Shown piece by piece: positions 8,011 to 16,088 of a stretch of 64,000 nt of DNA (within the stretch, counting starts at the first letter, position 1; every line of letters starts with the position of its first letter). Position numbers and translations under genes: made by a program. The notes beneath the pieces are model-generated. The model did no database searches, was not told the DNA's origin, and saw nothing but the letters and a program-made list of their open reading frames with translations. The stretch comes from Arthrobacter sp. V1I7 (lineage in GTDB: Bacteria > Actinomycetota > Actinomycetes > Actinomycetales > Micrococcaceae), in the NCBI RefSeq assembly GCF_030817015.1, contig NZ_JAUSYS010000001.1, forward strand, positions 4,712,001 to 4,776,000, read 5' to 3'.

Positions 8011-8939
8011 ACGGGCTCCGCTGCGGAGGATCTCCCGGCGGAAACCGGCGAGGCCGACCGGTGCGCGAGGATCTCCGCGAGCTCGGCCAGGCGGTGGGCG
8101 CGTGCGGACTCCGCCGGAGTGAACGGTTCGCCGGGCCGGGAAAAGGTGATCGGGCCGTGCCAGGCGGTCGGGATCCTCAGGAAGGTGCCGTCGCTTGCCA
8201 TGCCGTCCCGTGGTGTGCCGCTCCCTGCGGGGCCGCGTCCCGCAGTCGCAGTGTCCGCATCCGGTGCCGGCTCGATCCGCGCGTGCAGCAGTTCCGCCAC
8301 TGCCAGCGGCAGTTCCTCGGGGTTTACCGCGATCCGGGCAGCCAGGCTCAGCGCACCGGTCTGCCCGTCCGCCATGGCCAGTGCGGTGGTGGGCCAGACG
8401 TGTGGGTCGCTGCCCCCGCCGTCGCGCAGCGCGCGAAGTAACTCGCTTTCGCTGAGCTCGCCAGGCGCGGACAGCACAAACTCGTCGAGCACTCCGCCGG
8501 CCACCGGGTGGACGTGGATGCTCAGGATATTCGTGTCCAGCCGGTCCAGCGAACGCGTCACCTTCTGCAGCGACCCCGGCGTGTCTACCAGGACTGTCCG
8601 GGCCCGCCACAGCGCCGGCGCCGCCCCCAGTTTTTTGCGGTGCCGCAGCGCCGGAGCGTGCAGCCAGCTCCGCAGCATCCGGGCCGCGGAGGGCTCCGCG
8701 ACCCAGATCACCAGGATCGTCGCGGTCAGGGTAAGGACCAGCACCTTGGCCAGGTAGGGCAGATGGGTTTCCACCACCGCGGCGTGCACCAGAAGCTCGA
8801 TGGGCAGCATCACCGCGATATTGGCCAGCGTCAGCCGGGTTTTGGTCGGTTCGGGCATCAGGCCGCACACTTCGCAGCTCAGCTCCGAGGTGGGCGGAGA
8901 CGCTGTTCTGGCGTTGGGTTTGGGCTCCATGACTTCCAT
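8007..8939 (-). CDS. Membrane protein with ACT-type amino-acid-binding domain
   Basis: A 310-residue protein. An N-terminal cytoplasmic piece with a CEVC pair is followed by two hydrophobic segments (about 39-60 and 64-83), then an ACT-like fold (RTVLVDTPGSLQKVTRSLDRLDTNILSIHVHP, about 113-145). The rest is acidic/Ala-rich. ACT domains sense small ligands, often amino acids; tethering one to the membrane suggests sensing or control, but no output domain is recognised. It follows mscL on the same strand (95 bp gap) and overlaps the convergent lipid kinase gene by 4 bases. Confidence 0.65.
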   Translation of the reverse strand: MEVMEPKPNARTASPPTSELSCEVCGLMPEPTKTRLTLANIAVMLPIELLVHAAVVETHLPYLAKVLVLTLTATILVIWVAEPSAARMLRSWLHAPALRHRKKLGAAPALWRARTVLVDTPGSLQKVTRSLDRLDTNILSIHVHPVAGGVLDEFVLSAPGELSESELLRALRDGGGSDPHVWPTTALAMADGQTGALSLAARIAVNPEELPLAVAELLHARIEPAPDADTATAGRGPAGSGTPRDGMASDGTFLRIPTAWHGPITFSRPGEPFTPAESARAHRLAELAEILAHRSASPVSAGRSSAAEPV

Positions 8940-9034
8940 GATGTCCCGCGGCTGTTTCGAGAGGGTTGCGGCCGGATGAAGTTGGCGCGACGGGTCGGCA
9001 AGCGGGCCCGCTTCGCCGCTCCGGCCCGGAGCCT

Positions 9035-9538
9035 TTAGCGGACGTGTTGGCCGGAGGATTCGGCCCGCTGCCCGGACCCGGTGGCGTGGTCCTCGGCGGC
9101 AAGCTGCCCCTGGGGCTGTACGCCCGTCCCGGCCGCGTCTGCAAGCCGGGCAAGCAGGTCGCGGATTTCGGCGAGCAGCGCGGTGTCCGCCGGCAGGGGC
9201 TCGTCCTCGGGTTCCGGGGCGGCCACGCGCTTCTTGACCATCCTGTTGATCCGGTTCATTGGTGCCACGAAGATGAAGTAAACCACGGCCGCGGTGATCA
9301 GGAACGTGACGAAGGCGGTGACCACCGCACCAAAGTTCACGAACGTCTTTTCGTTGCCCGGCCAGATGTGGAACCCCAGGCCGTCCGTCTCGACGCCCCC
9401 GGCCGCCGCAATGACGGGGTTCACGATGTTGGACGTGAACGCAGCCACGAGGGTGGTGAAGGCGGTGCCCACCACGACGGCGATGGACAGTTCAATCACA
9501 TTGCCGCGCAGGATGAAATCCTTGAATCCTTTGAGCAT
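9035..9538 (-). CDS. mscL: Large-conductance mechanosensitive channel MscL
   Basis: A 167-residue channel that opens under membrane tension to release solutes on osmotic downshock. The N-terminus MLKGFKDFILRGNVIELSIAV is the diagnostic MscL signature; two transmembrane helices (about 17-40 and 70-95) flank the periplasmic loop. The C-terminal tail is longer than the roughly 136 residues of E. coli MscL and ends in a Gln/Ser-rich extension. ATG at 9538 follows AGGAAC. Confidence 0.93.
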   Translation of the reverse strand: MLKGFKDFILRGNVIELSIAVVVGTAFTTLVAAFTSNIVNPVIAAAGGVETDGLGFHIWPGNEKTFVNFGAVVTAFVTFLITAAVVYFIFVAPMNRINRMVKKRVAAPEPEDEPLPADTALLAEIRDLLARLADAAGTGVQPQGQLAAEDHATGSGQRAESSGQHVR

Positions 9539-9855
9539 GGGTTCCTCCGAGTGCCTATTGCTGTACGTCTGACGTTGTTGACTCCGCGGCGGGAATCAAC
9601 CGCTAGACGCTACCACTTTCGCGCCCGTTCCCTGCACGCGCCCGGATTCCATTCAACGAAGTTCGATGCGGTGTCCGCACAACTCCGGAATAAACTGCCG
9701 GGCAATGGCCCTTCAATCTGCTGCTGCTCCGGGAACGGAGGGCGCCCCCGGCCTTAACGCCCGGTAACCATCGGGGGGCACCGGCAGCCTGAGACCGCTT
9801 CGCTGGATCCGCCCGGCTGAACCGGGCCGGCGGGAGTCGGTTCTAGAATCGGGAG
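9539..9855. other. 317-bp intergenic region between mscL and the broken monooxygenase
   Basis: It holds the divergent promoters: a TAGAAT box at 9844-9849 places the + transcript start at or next to ATG 9856, and an mscL promoter must lie towards 9600 on the - strand. G/C-rich inverted patches around 9740-9790 (CCGGCCTTAACGCCCGG) are present. No gene or known riboswitch is recognised. Confidence 0.4.
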
Positions 9856-10900
9856 ATGGACGCTGTAACGGTTGTCGGCGGCGGCATCGCGGGGCTGGCA
9901 CTTGCCGCGCGTCTTGATCCCAGACGATTCCGGGTAACCATCCACGAGCGCCGGGAAGAACTGCCGCCGGTGGAGACATCGCTGGCCATGTGGCCGGAAG
10001 CCCAGCAGGCACTGGACGCGCTGGGTATTCTTCCGGCGGCCCGGGCAGCCGGCTCGCGCTTTGGCGGTATGGCCCTCAGGGACGGAGCGGGGAATGTCTT
10101 CCTGCAGGGCCAGGCGCCGGGGGTGATCGGGGTTTCGCGTGCCGATCTGCTCCGCCTGCTGGACGCCGCGGTGCCCGCTTCCGTTGCCAGGGCCTACGGC
10201 CCGGTGCGGTCACTGCCGGTTGCGGAACTGGTAGCAGGAGCCGACGGCGTGCACAGTTTGGTGCGCCGCGCCGTGTGGGGCGAGCGCTCCCGGGCGCGGC
10301 TGAGCCCCTACCTCGCCCTGCGCGGCATCATCGACGAACCGGTGCCGCCGGATGCCGGCGGTGAATACTGGGGCCGCGGGCAGTTGTTCGGCATCACGCC
10401 CGCATCCCGGAACCGGACCTACTGGTACGCCTCCTACCGCTCAGACCTGGGACCGGGCGGCATCGACGTCGAAGGGGCCCTGGCGGTAACGCGTGCGCGG
10501 GTTCTCCGGCTCGGCGCCCGGCATAGCTGGCGTATTGATGTTGGCGGCGCCGGGGCAGACGCTTGCCCAGCGGATCTGGACCGCCCCTCCGCTGCGGCGG
10601 TACGCCAGGGAGGGGGCAGTGCTGCTGGGTGATGCGGCGCACGGCATGACGCCCAATCTGGGCCGTGGCGCCGGTGAAGCGCTGATCGACGCCGTCACGC
10701 TCGCGGACCTGCTGAACTCCCGCCCGCCTGCGGAGGCCCTGCAGACGTACAGCAGGCGGAGAGTGCTGCGCACCCAGGTGTTGCGGGCGGCCTCGTCGGC
10801 CATGACCCGGCTGGCGCTCGCCGACCGGGCCCAGCCGCTGCGCGACGGGCTGCTAGGGCTGGCCGGACCACGCAAGCGCAGTGCAGCTGTCGGACGCTGA
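9856..10900 (+). pseudogene. FAD-dependent monooxygenase, frameshifted and internally shortened
   Basis: Reads as an aromatic-ring hydroxylase-type flavoprotein. The FAD Rossmann motif VVGGGIAGLALA is in the first frame, and GADGVHSLVRR follows, but the segment before it is about 30 residues shorter than usual. Near 10490-10560 the frame shifts by one: the first frame runs to a stop at 10632 with nonsense, while WTAPPLRRY and the LLGDAAHGMTPNLGRGAGEA flavin-binding motif continue in the next frame to 10900. The second frame has a TAA at 10487-10489, so the shift lies after it. Either a real pseudogene or a base error; the internal deletion favours decay. A TAGAAT box gives a leaderless start. 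Confidence 0.75.
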
Positions 10901-10914
10901 GATCGCGCCGGCCG

Positions 10915-11418
10915 TTAGGCCATGGCGGTGTGCGCGGCGCTGTGCGAGTCGATTGCCTTCGCGTAGCAGAACGAGTGCTCCGCGCCGACGTAGGGCCCGA
11001 AGTTGGGCACCGGCTCGAAGCCCGAAGTTTCGTAGAAATGGCGGCCGTCGGGCTGGGCCGAGCCGGCCTCCGCCGTGATGGACGTGATGCCGAGCGCATG
11101 CGCGTGGGCTTCCAGGGCCGCCAGGATGGAACTGGCCACCCCGGAGCCGCGCGTGTAGGGCAGCACGTAGAGCCGCTTGATTTCGGCGGTGTGCTGGTCG
11201 AGGATCCGAAGCCCGCCGCAGCCCACGGGCTGGCCGGAGGCCTTGTCGTGCGCGACGAGGAACACGGCGCTGTCGGCTTCCGACGGCGGCGGGCCGGGTT
11301 CGTGGTCGCTCGTCCCGAACCGGGCGTCCAGCTCCGCCTGCTGGGCCGCGCGCAGGTCCGCGCCCACGGGGTTGGCCCAGGTGACCTGCCTGATGTTGAG
11401 CCGCGGATTGGTCTGCAT
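10915..11418 (-). CDS. GNAT family N-acetyltransferase
   Basis: A 167-residue acetyl-CoA-dependent acetyltransferase. The central VGCGGLRILDQHTAEIKRLYVLPYTRGSGVAS region carries the acetyl-CoA pyrophosphate loop (R-G-S-G-V-A), followed by the ALEAHAHALG helix and the YETSGFEPV C-terminal strand. ATG 11418 has GAGG 9 bases upstream; the longer in-frame extension to 11625 is basic, low-complexity and antisense-like, so I reject it. The substrate (amino group of a protein, amino acid or antibiotic) is unknown. It ends 14 bp from the convergent broken monooxygenase. Confidence 0.85.
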   Translation of the reverse strand: MQTNPRLNIRQVTWANPVGADLRAAQQAELDARFGTSDHEPGPPPSEADSAVFLVAHDKASGQPVGCGGLRILDQHTAEIKRLYVLPYTRGSGVASSILAALEAHAHALGITSITAEAGSAQPDGRHFYETSGFEPVPNFGPYVGAEHSFCYAKAIDSHSAAHTAMA

Positions 11419-11512
11419 CGCTGCCTCGATTCGCCGAAGGGTTATGCAAATCAAGGCTAGGCAGCGCCCGTTTCGGCCGTGTTTCCTGCGCGTAAGGCTT
11501 CGGAGAACTCGA

Positions 11513-12184
11513 CTACAGGGTGCGGCCGGTGGGGTCCTCCGCCGTCGGGTCCGCGAGGGCCAGTCCGCCCACGGGACTGTCGTCCCAGTGGATGAGCCGC
11601 CAGCCGTCGTCGGGATCCCCTTCAACGGCTACGATGCCGGTGTTGGCCAGCATGTGCCTGGCCGCGAACCCCGGTTCCACATTGGCGGCACGGAGCCCCG
11701 CCCAGACCCGGATCGCGGCCCCGTGGCTGACCACGGCCACTGTCGCGGCGTTCCCGGCTCCTTCGGCCGCGGCGGCGATCCGTGCGATCGAGGCGTCATA
11801 TCGTTCGAAGAAGTCGTGTCCGCTGGGTCCGGCCGGCATCCGGCGGTCCAGCTCGCCGTCAGCCCAGGAAAACACCGTTCCGAGGTAGCGAAAGTGCGAT
11901 TCCCGGTCAGTGAGTTTTTCCAGCGATCCTGCTTCGATCTCCCGCAGCCCTGTCAGCACCTCGACGCCCAGGCCCCGCTCGGCCGCCAGCGGCGCGGCGG
12001 TGATCTGGGTGCGGATCAGGGTGGAGGCATAGAGGAGGTCGATCTGCTCATTCGCCAGGGACCGCGCCAGGGCGGCGGCCTGCCGCTCCCCGAGCTCGGT
12101 CAGACCGGGTCCCGGATGCGCGGTATCCAGCTGGCCCAGGACGTTGCCGGGCGTCTGACCGTGGCGGATGAGCAGCAGTCTCAT
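11513..12184 (-). CDS. Histidine phosphatase family protein
   Basis: A 223-residue phosphoglycerate-mutase-like phosphatase. The catalytic RHGQT motif is at residues 7-11 (nucleophile His8), with the second catalytic His in VVSHGAAIR (about residue 153). Length fits the single-domain family, which dephosphorylates small metabolites. ATG overlaps the purB stop (ATGA at 12181-12184), so it is cotranscribed and coupled to purB. The natural substrate is not evident. Confidence 0.87.
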   Translation of the reverse strand: MRLLLIRHGQTPGNVLGQLDTAHPGPGLTELGERQAAALARSLANEQIDLLYASTLIRTQITAAPLAAERGLGVEVLTGLREIEAGSLEKLTDRESHFRYLGTVFSWADGELDRRMPAGPSGHDFFERYDASIARIAAAAEGAGNAATVAVVSHGAAIRVWAGLRAANVEPGFAARHMLANTGIVAVEGDPDDGWRLIHWDDSPVGGLALADPTAEDPTGRTL

Positions 12185-13623
12185 TTGAGGTGGTCCACCA
12201 GCGCGTCCGCGATCCCGGTGTACTTGCCGGGGGTGAGCGCCAGCAGCCGGGCTTCGGCGTCGGGGGAGAGCCCGAGGCTCTGGACGAACTCCTGCATCCG
12301 GGCGGCGTCGACGCGCTGGCCGCGGGTGAGGTCCTTGAGCCGCTCGTAGGGGTTCTCCATGCCCTCGACGCCGGCGATGGCCTCGGCCCGCATCACCATC
12401 TGGATGGCCTCGCCGAGGACTTCCCAGTTGGTGTCCAGGTCCCCGGCCAGTACGCCTTCGGCGACGTCGAGACGGTCCAGGCCCTTGGCCACGTTGGAGA
12501 TGGCCAGCAGCGAGTGCCCGAAGGCGACGCCGATGTTGCGCTGCGAGGAGGAATCAGTGAGGTCTCGCTGCCAGCGGGAGGTGACCAGGGTGGAGCCGAG
12601 GACATCCAGCAGCCCGGAGGAAATCTCCAGGTTGGCCTCGGCGTTCTCAAAGCGGATCGGGTTGACCTTGTGCGGCATGGTCGAGGATCCGGTGGCGCCG
12701 GCGACCGGGATCTGCGCGAAGTAGCCGATCGAGATGTAACTCCAGATATCTGTGCAGACGTTGTGCAGGATCCGGTTGAAGCGCGCGACGTCGGCGTAGA
12801 GTTCTGCCTGCCAGTCATGGCTTTCGATCTGCGTGGTCAGCGGGTTCCAGCTCAGGCCCAGGCCCTCGACGAAGGACTTGGCGACCTGCTGCCAGTCGAC
12901 GCCGGGGGCGGAGGCGACGTGGGCCGCGTAGGTGCCCGTGGCACCGTTGATCTTGCCGAGGTATTCGGTCCTGGCAATGCGGTCGAGCTGGCGGGTCAGC
13001 CGGTGCGCGAAGACGGCCAGTTCCTTGCCTAGGGTGGTGGGGGTGGCGGGCTGGCCATGGGTGCGGGAGAGCATCGGTACGGCGCGGTTGTCTTCGGCCA
13101 TGGCGCTGATCTGCGCGACGAGGTTCCGGGCGGCCGGCAGCCAGACGTCCTCGACCGCGCCCTTGATGCCCAGAGCGTAGGAAAGGTTGTTGATGTCCTC
13201 CGAAGTGCAGCCGAAGTGCACCAGGGCGGTCAGGTGTTCGATGCCGATGTCGGCCAGGCGGCGGCCGATATAGTATTCGACGGCCTTCACGTCATGCACC
13301 GTGACGGCCTCGATGTCGGCGAGTTCGCGCACCGAGTCGGCGTCGAATTCGGTGACGATGGCGCGCAGCTTCTGCTGCTGCTCAGCAGTCAGCGGTCCGG
13401 CGCCGGGCAGGACGTTGTTGCTGGTCAGGTGGATGAGCCATTCCACTTCGACAGCCACCCGGTCACGGTTCAGGGCCGCTTCGGACAGGTAGTCGACCAG
13501 TGGCGCGACGGCGGACTGGTACCGGCCGTCCAGCGGGCCGAGCGCGATCTGGGGTGAAGACGCGGCGAGGGCCAGGCGTCCGGACGGCGTGCGGATATCA
13601 GCTGTGGCGGCAGTTTCAGGCAT
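12181..13623 (-). CDS. purB: Adenylosuccinate lyase
   Basis: A 480-residue enzyme of purine synthesis that releases fumarate from SAICAR and adenylosuccinate. Fumarase/aspartase-superfamily motifs are in place: TSEDINN (140-146), RTHGQ with His189, and the flexible signature GSSTMPHKVNP (312-322) carrying the catalytic serine. Length matches the long E. coli-type PurB rather than the shorter Bacillus type. Its stop overlaps the start of the phosphatase gene, and it is divergent from the WXG-like gene at 13771. Confidence 0.95.
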   Translation of the reverse strand: MPETAATADIRTPSGRLALAASSPQIALGPLDGRYQSAVAPLVDYLSEAALNRDRVAVEVEWLIHLTSNNVLPGAGPLTAEQQQKLRAIVTEFDADSVRELADIEAVTVHDVKAVEYYIGRRLADIGIEHLTALVHFGCTSEDINNLSYALGIKGAVEDVWLPAARNLVAQISAMAEDNRAVPMLSRTHGQPATPTTLGKELAVFAHRLTRQLDRIARTEYLGKINGATGTYAAHVASAPGVDWQQVAKSFVEGLGLSWNPLTTQIESHDWQAELYADVARFNRILHNVCTDIWSYISIGYFAQIPVAGATGSSTMPHKVNPIRFENAEANLEISSGLLDVLGSTLVTSRWQRDLTDSSSQRNIGVAFGHSLLAISNVAKGLDRLDVAEGVLAGDLDTNWEVLGEAIQMVMRAEAIAGVEGMENPYERLKDLTRGQRVDAARMQEFVQSLGLSPDAEARLLALTPGKYTGIADALVDHLK

Positions 13624-13770
13624 GACCCGATTCTTTCACGAAGTGGCACCGCGCATTAAGCGCGCTGATCCGTGTGACTTACAGGGGTCGGCAGGCGGTC
13701 AGGCCCAGATTGTCCACATAACCGCGCGGGCAGCTTCAGTGCGTCGTCGGGACGCCATAACCTCGGAGGC

Positions 13771-14103
13771 ATGACCACGGGAATGGCCGGCACAGTTGCC
13801 GGGATAGTGACCGGCAATCTGACGGCTGCCGATGCGGAGGCGTGCGCCTCGCGCAGCTACGAAGTACAGGTGCTCGCCGCCCGACTGGCTGCCTGCGCGG
13901 ACCAGGCGGAGGCCGTGCTGTCCCAGCTGGCCCGGCTGGAGCTGCAGGGCTGGCAGTCGCCCGCCGGGCGCGCCTACCGGACCGCGCTGTCGGTGCAGGC
14001 GGCATCGCTGCGCCGCAGCCGGGATGCCCTGCAGGACGCCGTCGCGATCGTGCTCCGGCACGCCCGGAATGTGGCGCTTTCCGACGGCAGGCCCGGCTAC
14101 TGA
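13771..14103 (+). CDS. WXG100-like small helical protein
   Basis: A 110-residue Ala-rich protein, mostly helical. GWQSPAGRAYRTAL at about 59-72 resembles the WxGxA...Y turn between the helices of ESX/WXG100 proteins, which are type VII secretion substrates or chaperones. The canonical glycine of WXG is Ser here. A TAACCT box at 13758-13763 lies 7 bases before ATG, and GGAGG is too close (1 base), suggesting a leaderless start. The stop overlaps the next gene by one base (TGATG). Its role is probably as partner of the downstream hydrolase (inference). Confidence 0.55.
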   Translation: MTTGMAGTVAGIVTGNLTAADAEACASRSYEVQVLAARLAACADQAEAVLSQLARLELQGWQSPAGRAYRTALSVQAASLRRSRDALQDAVAIVLRHARNVALSDGRPGY

Positions 14104-15590
14104 TGGCCGAGTCCGCCCCGCCCGGTTCCGGTGCAGCCCCCCGGCCCTCGGCCCCCGCGGACGACGGGGTGCTCCGGATCCGCGGTGGGCTCGGCGGGCT
14201 CACTTTCCAGTTCGAGGAGTTGCTGGCCGGAGCCGGTGCCCTCGACGGGCTGGTGCGGCAGCTCGCCTCCGTTGAGGCAGAGTCCGATGCGGTGCGACGG
14301 GACCTGTTCCCGTTCCAGGCCGATTCCTACACCAGTGGAAGTGACGCCATCATCGCAGCCGGGGAAGGATCCCGCGCCCTGGGGCGGGTCCGCGAAGAGC
14401 TGGGGAGGCTCTGCGGGGATGTCCGGGCGAGCCACCGGGAGTACGAGTTCACCGAAGCGCGGAACAGTCTGCTCCTGCGGATCGGCCGGTTAGGCCCGGG
14501 CTACGGGCCGCTGTGGGGCCTGTTCGGAATGCCGGCACTGACCGCCCGCGACGTTCTGGAGGATGAGGCGTCCCTGACGTCCGGCAGGCTTGCACTTCTG
14601 CTGGGCATACCTGCCGGCCTCGCCCGGGGAACAGACACAACCTGCGGCCCTCCCGGGGTCCGGGAAGTCGTTCGAGGACTGGGGGGTGCGACCGGGCTGG
14701 CTGGGCTGCTGCCCAGGCCGGTCCGGATCACCGGCGCGGAAACCCGGCAGGAGCAGGTGGACGCCTCTCCGGCAGGGTTGCTGTCCCGGGCCGGCACCGT
14801 GGGCGGCACAAATGGCGAGATTGAGGTCCTGAGGCTCGACGAAGGAAGCCGGCCGGCCTGGGTGATCGTCATCCCTGGGACACAACCGGACGGTTTGCCG
14901 GCCGGCACCAACCCCTTCGACGCCGGAGGCATCGCCGAGGGCCTGGGGTACGGATCGGCGGAGACGACGGCCGCGATCAAGCAGGCCCTGCGGGCGGCCG
15001 GCGCGGAAGCAGGGCAACCCCTCGCTGCCGTGGGCTACAGCCAGGGCGGGATCCACGCCATGAACCTGAGCCAGGACGAGGCCTTCCTGGCCGAATTCGA
15101 TCTGAAATTCGTCTTGACGGCGGGTTCACCCGTGGGTGGCATCACCCCGGAGCCAGGGATCAGCAGCCTGCATCTGGAGCACGAGCAGGACTGGGTGCCG
15201 GGGGCGGACGGGCTTGCAAGCCCGGACACCAAGGATCGGGTGACTGTGACGCTGACCAACGCGCTTGAGGTTCCGCCGTTGGATGACTTCGGCCTGGGTC
15301 CCGGGCACGGGCTCGGCAACTACGCTGCCGGGGCGGAAGCCGTCGCCGCGAGCCAGGACCTGTCCCTGCGGACCTCCGCTGCGGCCCTCGCCGCCGTGGT
15401 GGGCAGCGGTGGCCCGGCCACGGTCACCCGGTTTTCGCTCCGGCGCGAGGCGCTGCCCCCGCAACCCGGCAAGCGCCGCGCGGACGCACCGGGTCCCAGG
15501 CCGGACGGTAGACCCGACCGGAGCCCGGGCGGGAACGCGCGTGGGAAACCCGACCGGAACGCGGCGGGAACGCGGAAGGCCGCGGATTGA
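14103..15590 (+). CDS. Alpha/beta-hydrolase-fold protein, WXG-linked
   Basis: A 495-residue protein. Residues about 1-140 are helical and PPE/WXG-like (GLGGLTFQFEELLAGAGALDGLVRQL...). The second half has the hydrolase core: VIVIPGTQ strand, and the nucleophile elbow GYSQGGIHAMN (about residues 313-323), a plausible Ser nucleophile, with FVLTAGSPVGG after it. The last 60 residues are Pro/Arg/Gly-rich and disordered. ATG 14103 overlaps the upstream stop; frames opening earlier are antisense-like. The pair resembles secreted esterase/lipase systems of actinobacteria, but I see no signal peptide and no ESX core genes here. Confidence 0.65.
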   Translation: MAESAPPGSGAAPRPSAPADDGVLRIRGGLGGLTFQFEELLAGAGALDGLVRQLASVEAESDAVRRDLFPFQADSYTSGSDAIIAAGEGSRALGRVREELGRLCGDVRASHREYEFTEARNSLLLRIGRLGPGYGPLWGLFGMPALTARDVLEDEASLTSGRLALLLGIPAGLARGTDTTCGPPGVREVVRGLGGATGLAGLLPRPVRITGAETRQEQVDASPAGLLSRAGTVGGTNGEIEVLRLDEGSRPAWVIVIPGTQPDGLPAGTNPFDAGGIAEGLGYGSAETTAAIKQALRAAGAEAGQPLAAVGYSQGGIHAMNLSQDEAFLAEFDLKFVLTAGSPVGGITPEPGISSLHLEHEQDWVPGADGLASPDTKDRVTVTLTNALEVPPLDDFGLGPGHGLGNYAAGAEAVAASQDLSLRTSAAALAAVVGSGGPATVTRFSLRREALPPQPGKRRADAPGPRPDGRPDRSPGGNARGKPDRNAAGTRKAAD

Positions 15591-15601
15591 CGTGGCTTCG
15601 G

Positions 15602-16030
15602 TCAGCGCCTTCCGGCGCCCGCCAGCCGGCCGGCTACGAGGGAGATCACCGTGATGATGATGGCCGCCAGCACCGCCGTCCAGAAGAAGGAGTCGATGGT
15701 GAAGTGCACGGGGGTGTAGCTGCTCAGCCAGGACGTCAGGTAGAGCATCGCAGCGTTGATGACAATCGTGAAAAGGCCCAGCGTCAGGATGGTGAGCGGC
15801 AGCGACAGCAGGCTGACGACGGGCTTGACGAGCGCGTTGACCACCCCGAAAATCAAGCCGATGAACAGATAAGCCAGGACGATGCCGATGGTGTCCGTGC
15901 CCTGCGTGATGCCGCTGTTCCCGACCGCGGCAGTCGTGGCCGAGGTGGAGATATCCAGGCCGGGGAGGAGCCAACTAGCGATTCCCAGGGCCAGCCCGTT
16001 GATGATGACCCGAACGATGAATGAGCGCAT
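15602..16030 (-). CDS. Phage-holin-4-family (YvlD-like) membrane protein
   Basis: A 142-residue protein with four hydrophobic helices (about 5-22, 47-65, 73-98 and 113-136) and the family-typical VNALVKPVVSLLSLPLTILTLGLF stretch. Despite the family name these are chromosomal membrane proteins in many bacteria, with unclear function. It ends 12 bp from the convergent hydrolase gene and starts divergently from the aminotransferase. No phage genes are nearby. Confidence 0.8.
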   Translation of the reverse strand: MRSFIVRVIINGLALGIASWLLPGLDISTSATTAAVGNSGITQGTDTIGIVLAYLFIGLIFGVVNALVKPVVSLLSLPLTILTLGLFTIVINAAMLYLTSWLSSYTPVHFTIDSFFWTAVLAAIIITVISLVAGRLAGAGRR

Positions 16031-16088
16031 GGCCCCATGCTGTCATATCGCCATCGGCGGCTGCGGGACGCGAAGTAGGCTAGTTGAC

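Noticed and set aside
7009..9153. Long - strand frame opposite the lipid kinase and through the ACT protein and mscL
   Set aside because: No family motifs and Pro/Arg/Gly-rich; the three supported genes explain the DNA.
9730..9800. Riboswitch upstream of the monooxygenase
   Set aside because: G/C-rich inverted patches only; no conserved aptamer core is recognised, and the downstream start appears leaderless.
15602..16030. Prophage because of a holin-family protein
   Set aside because: The family is a common chromosomal membrane protein and no other phage gene is present.
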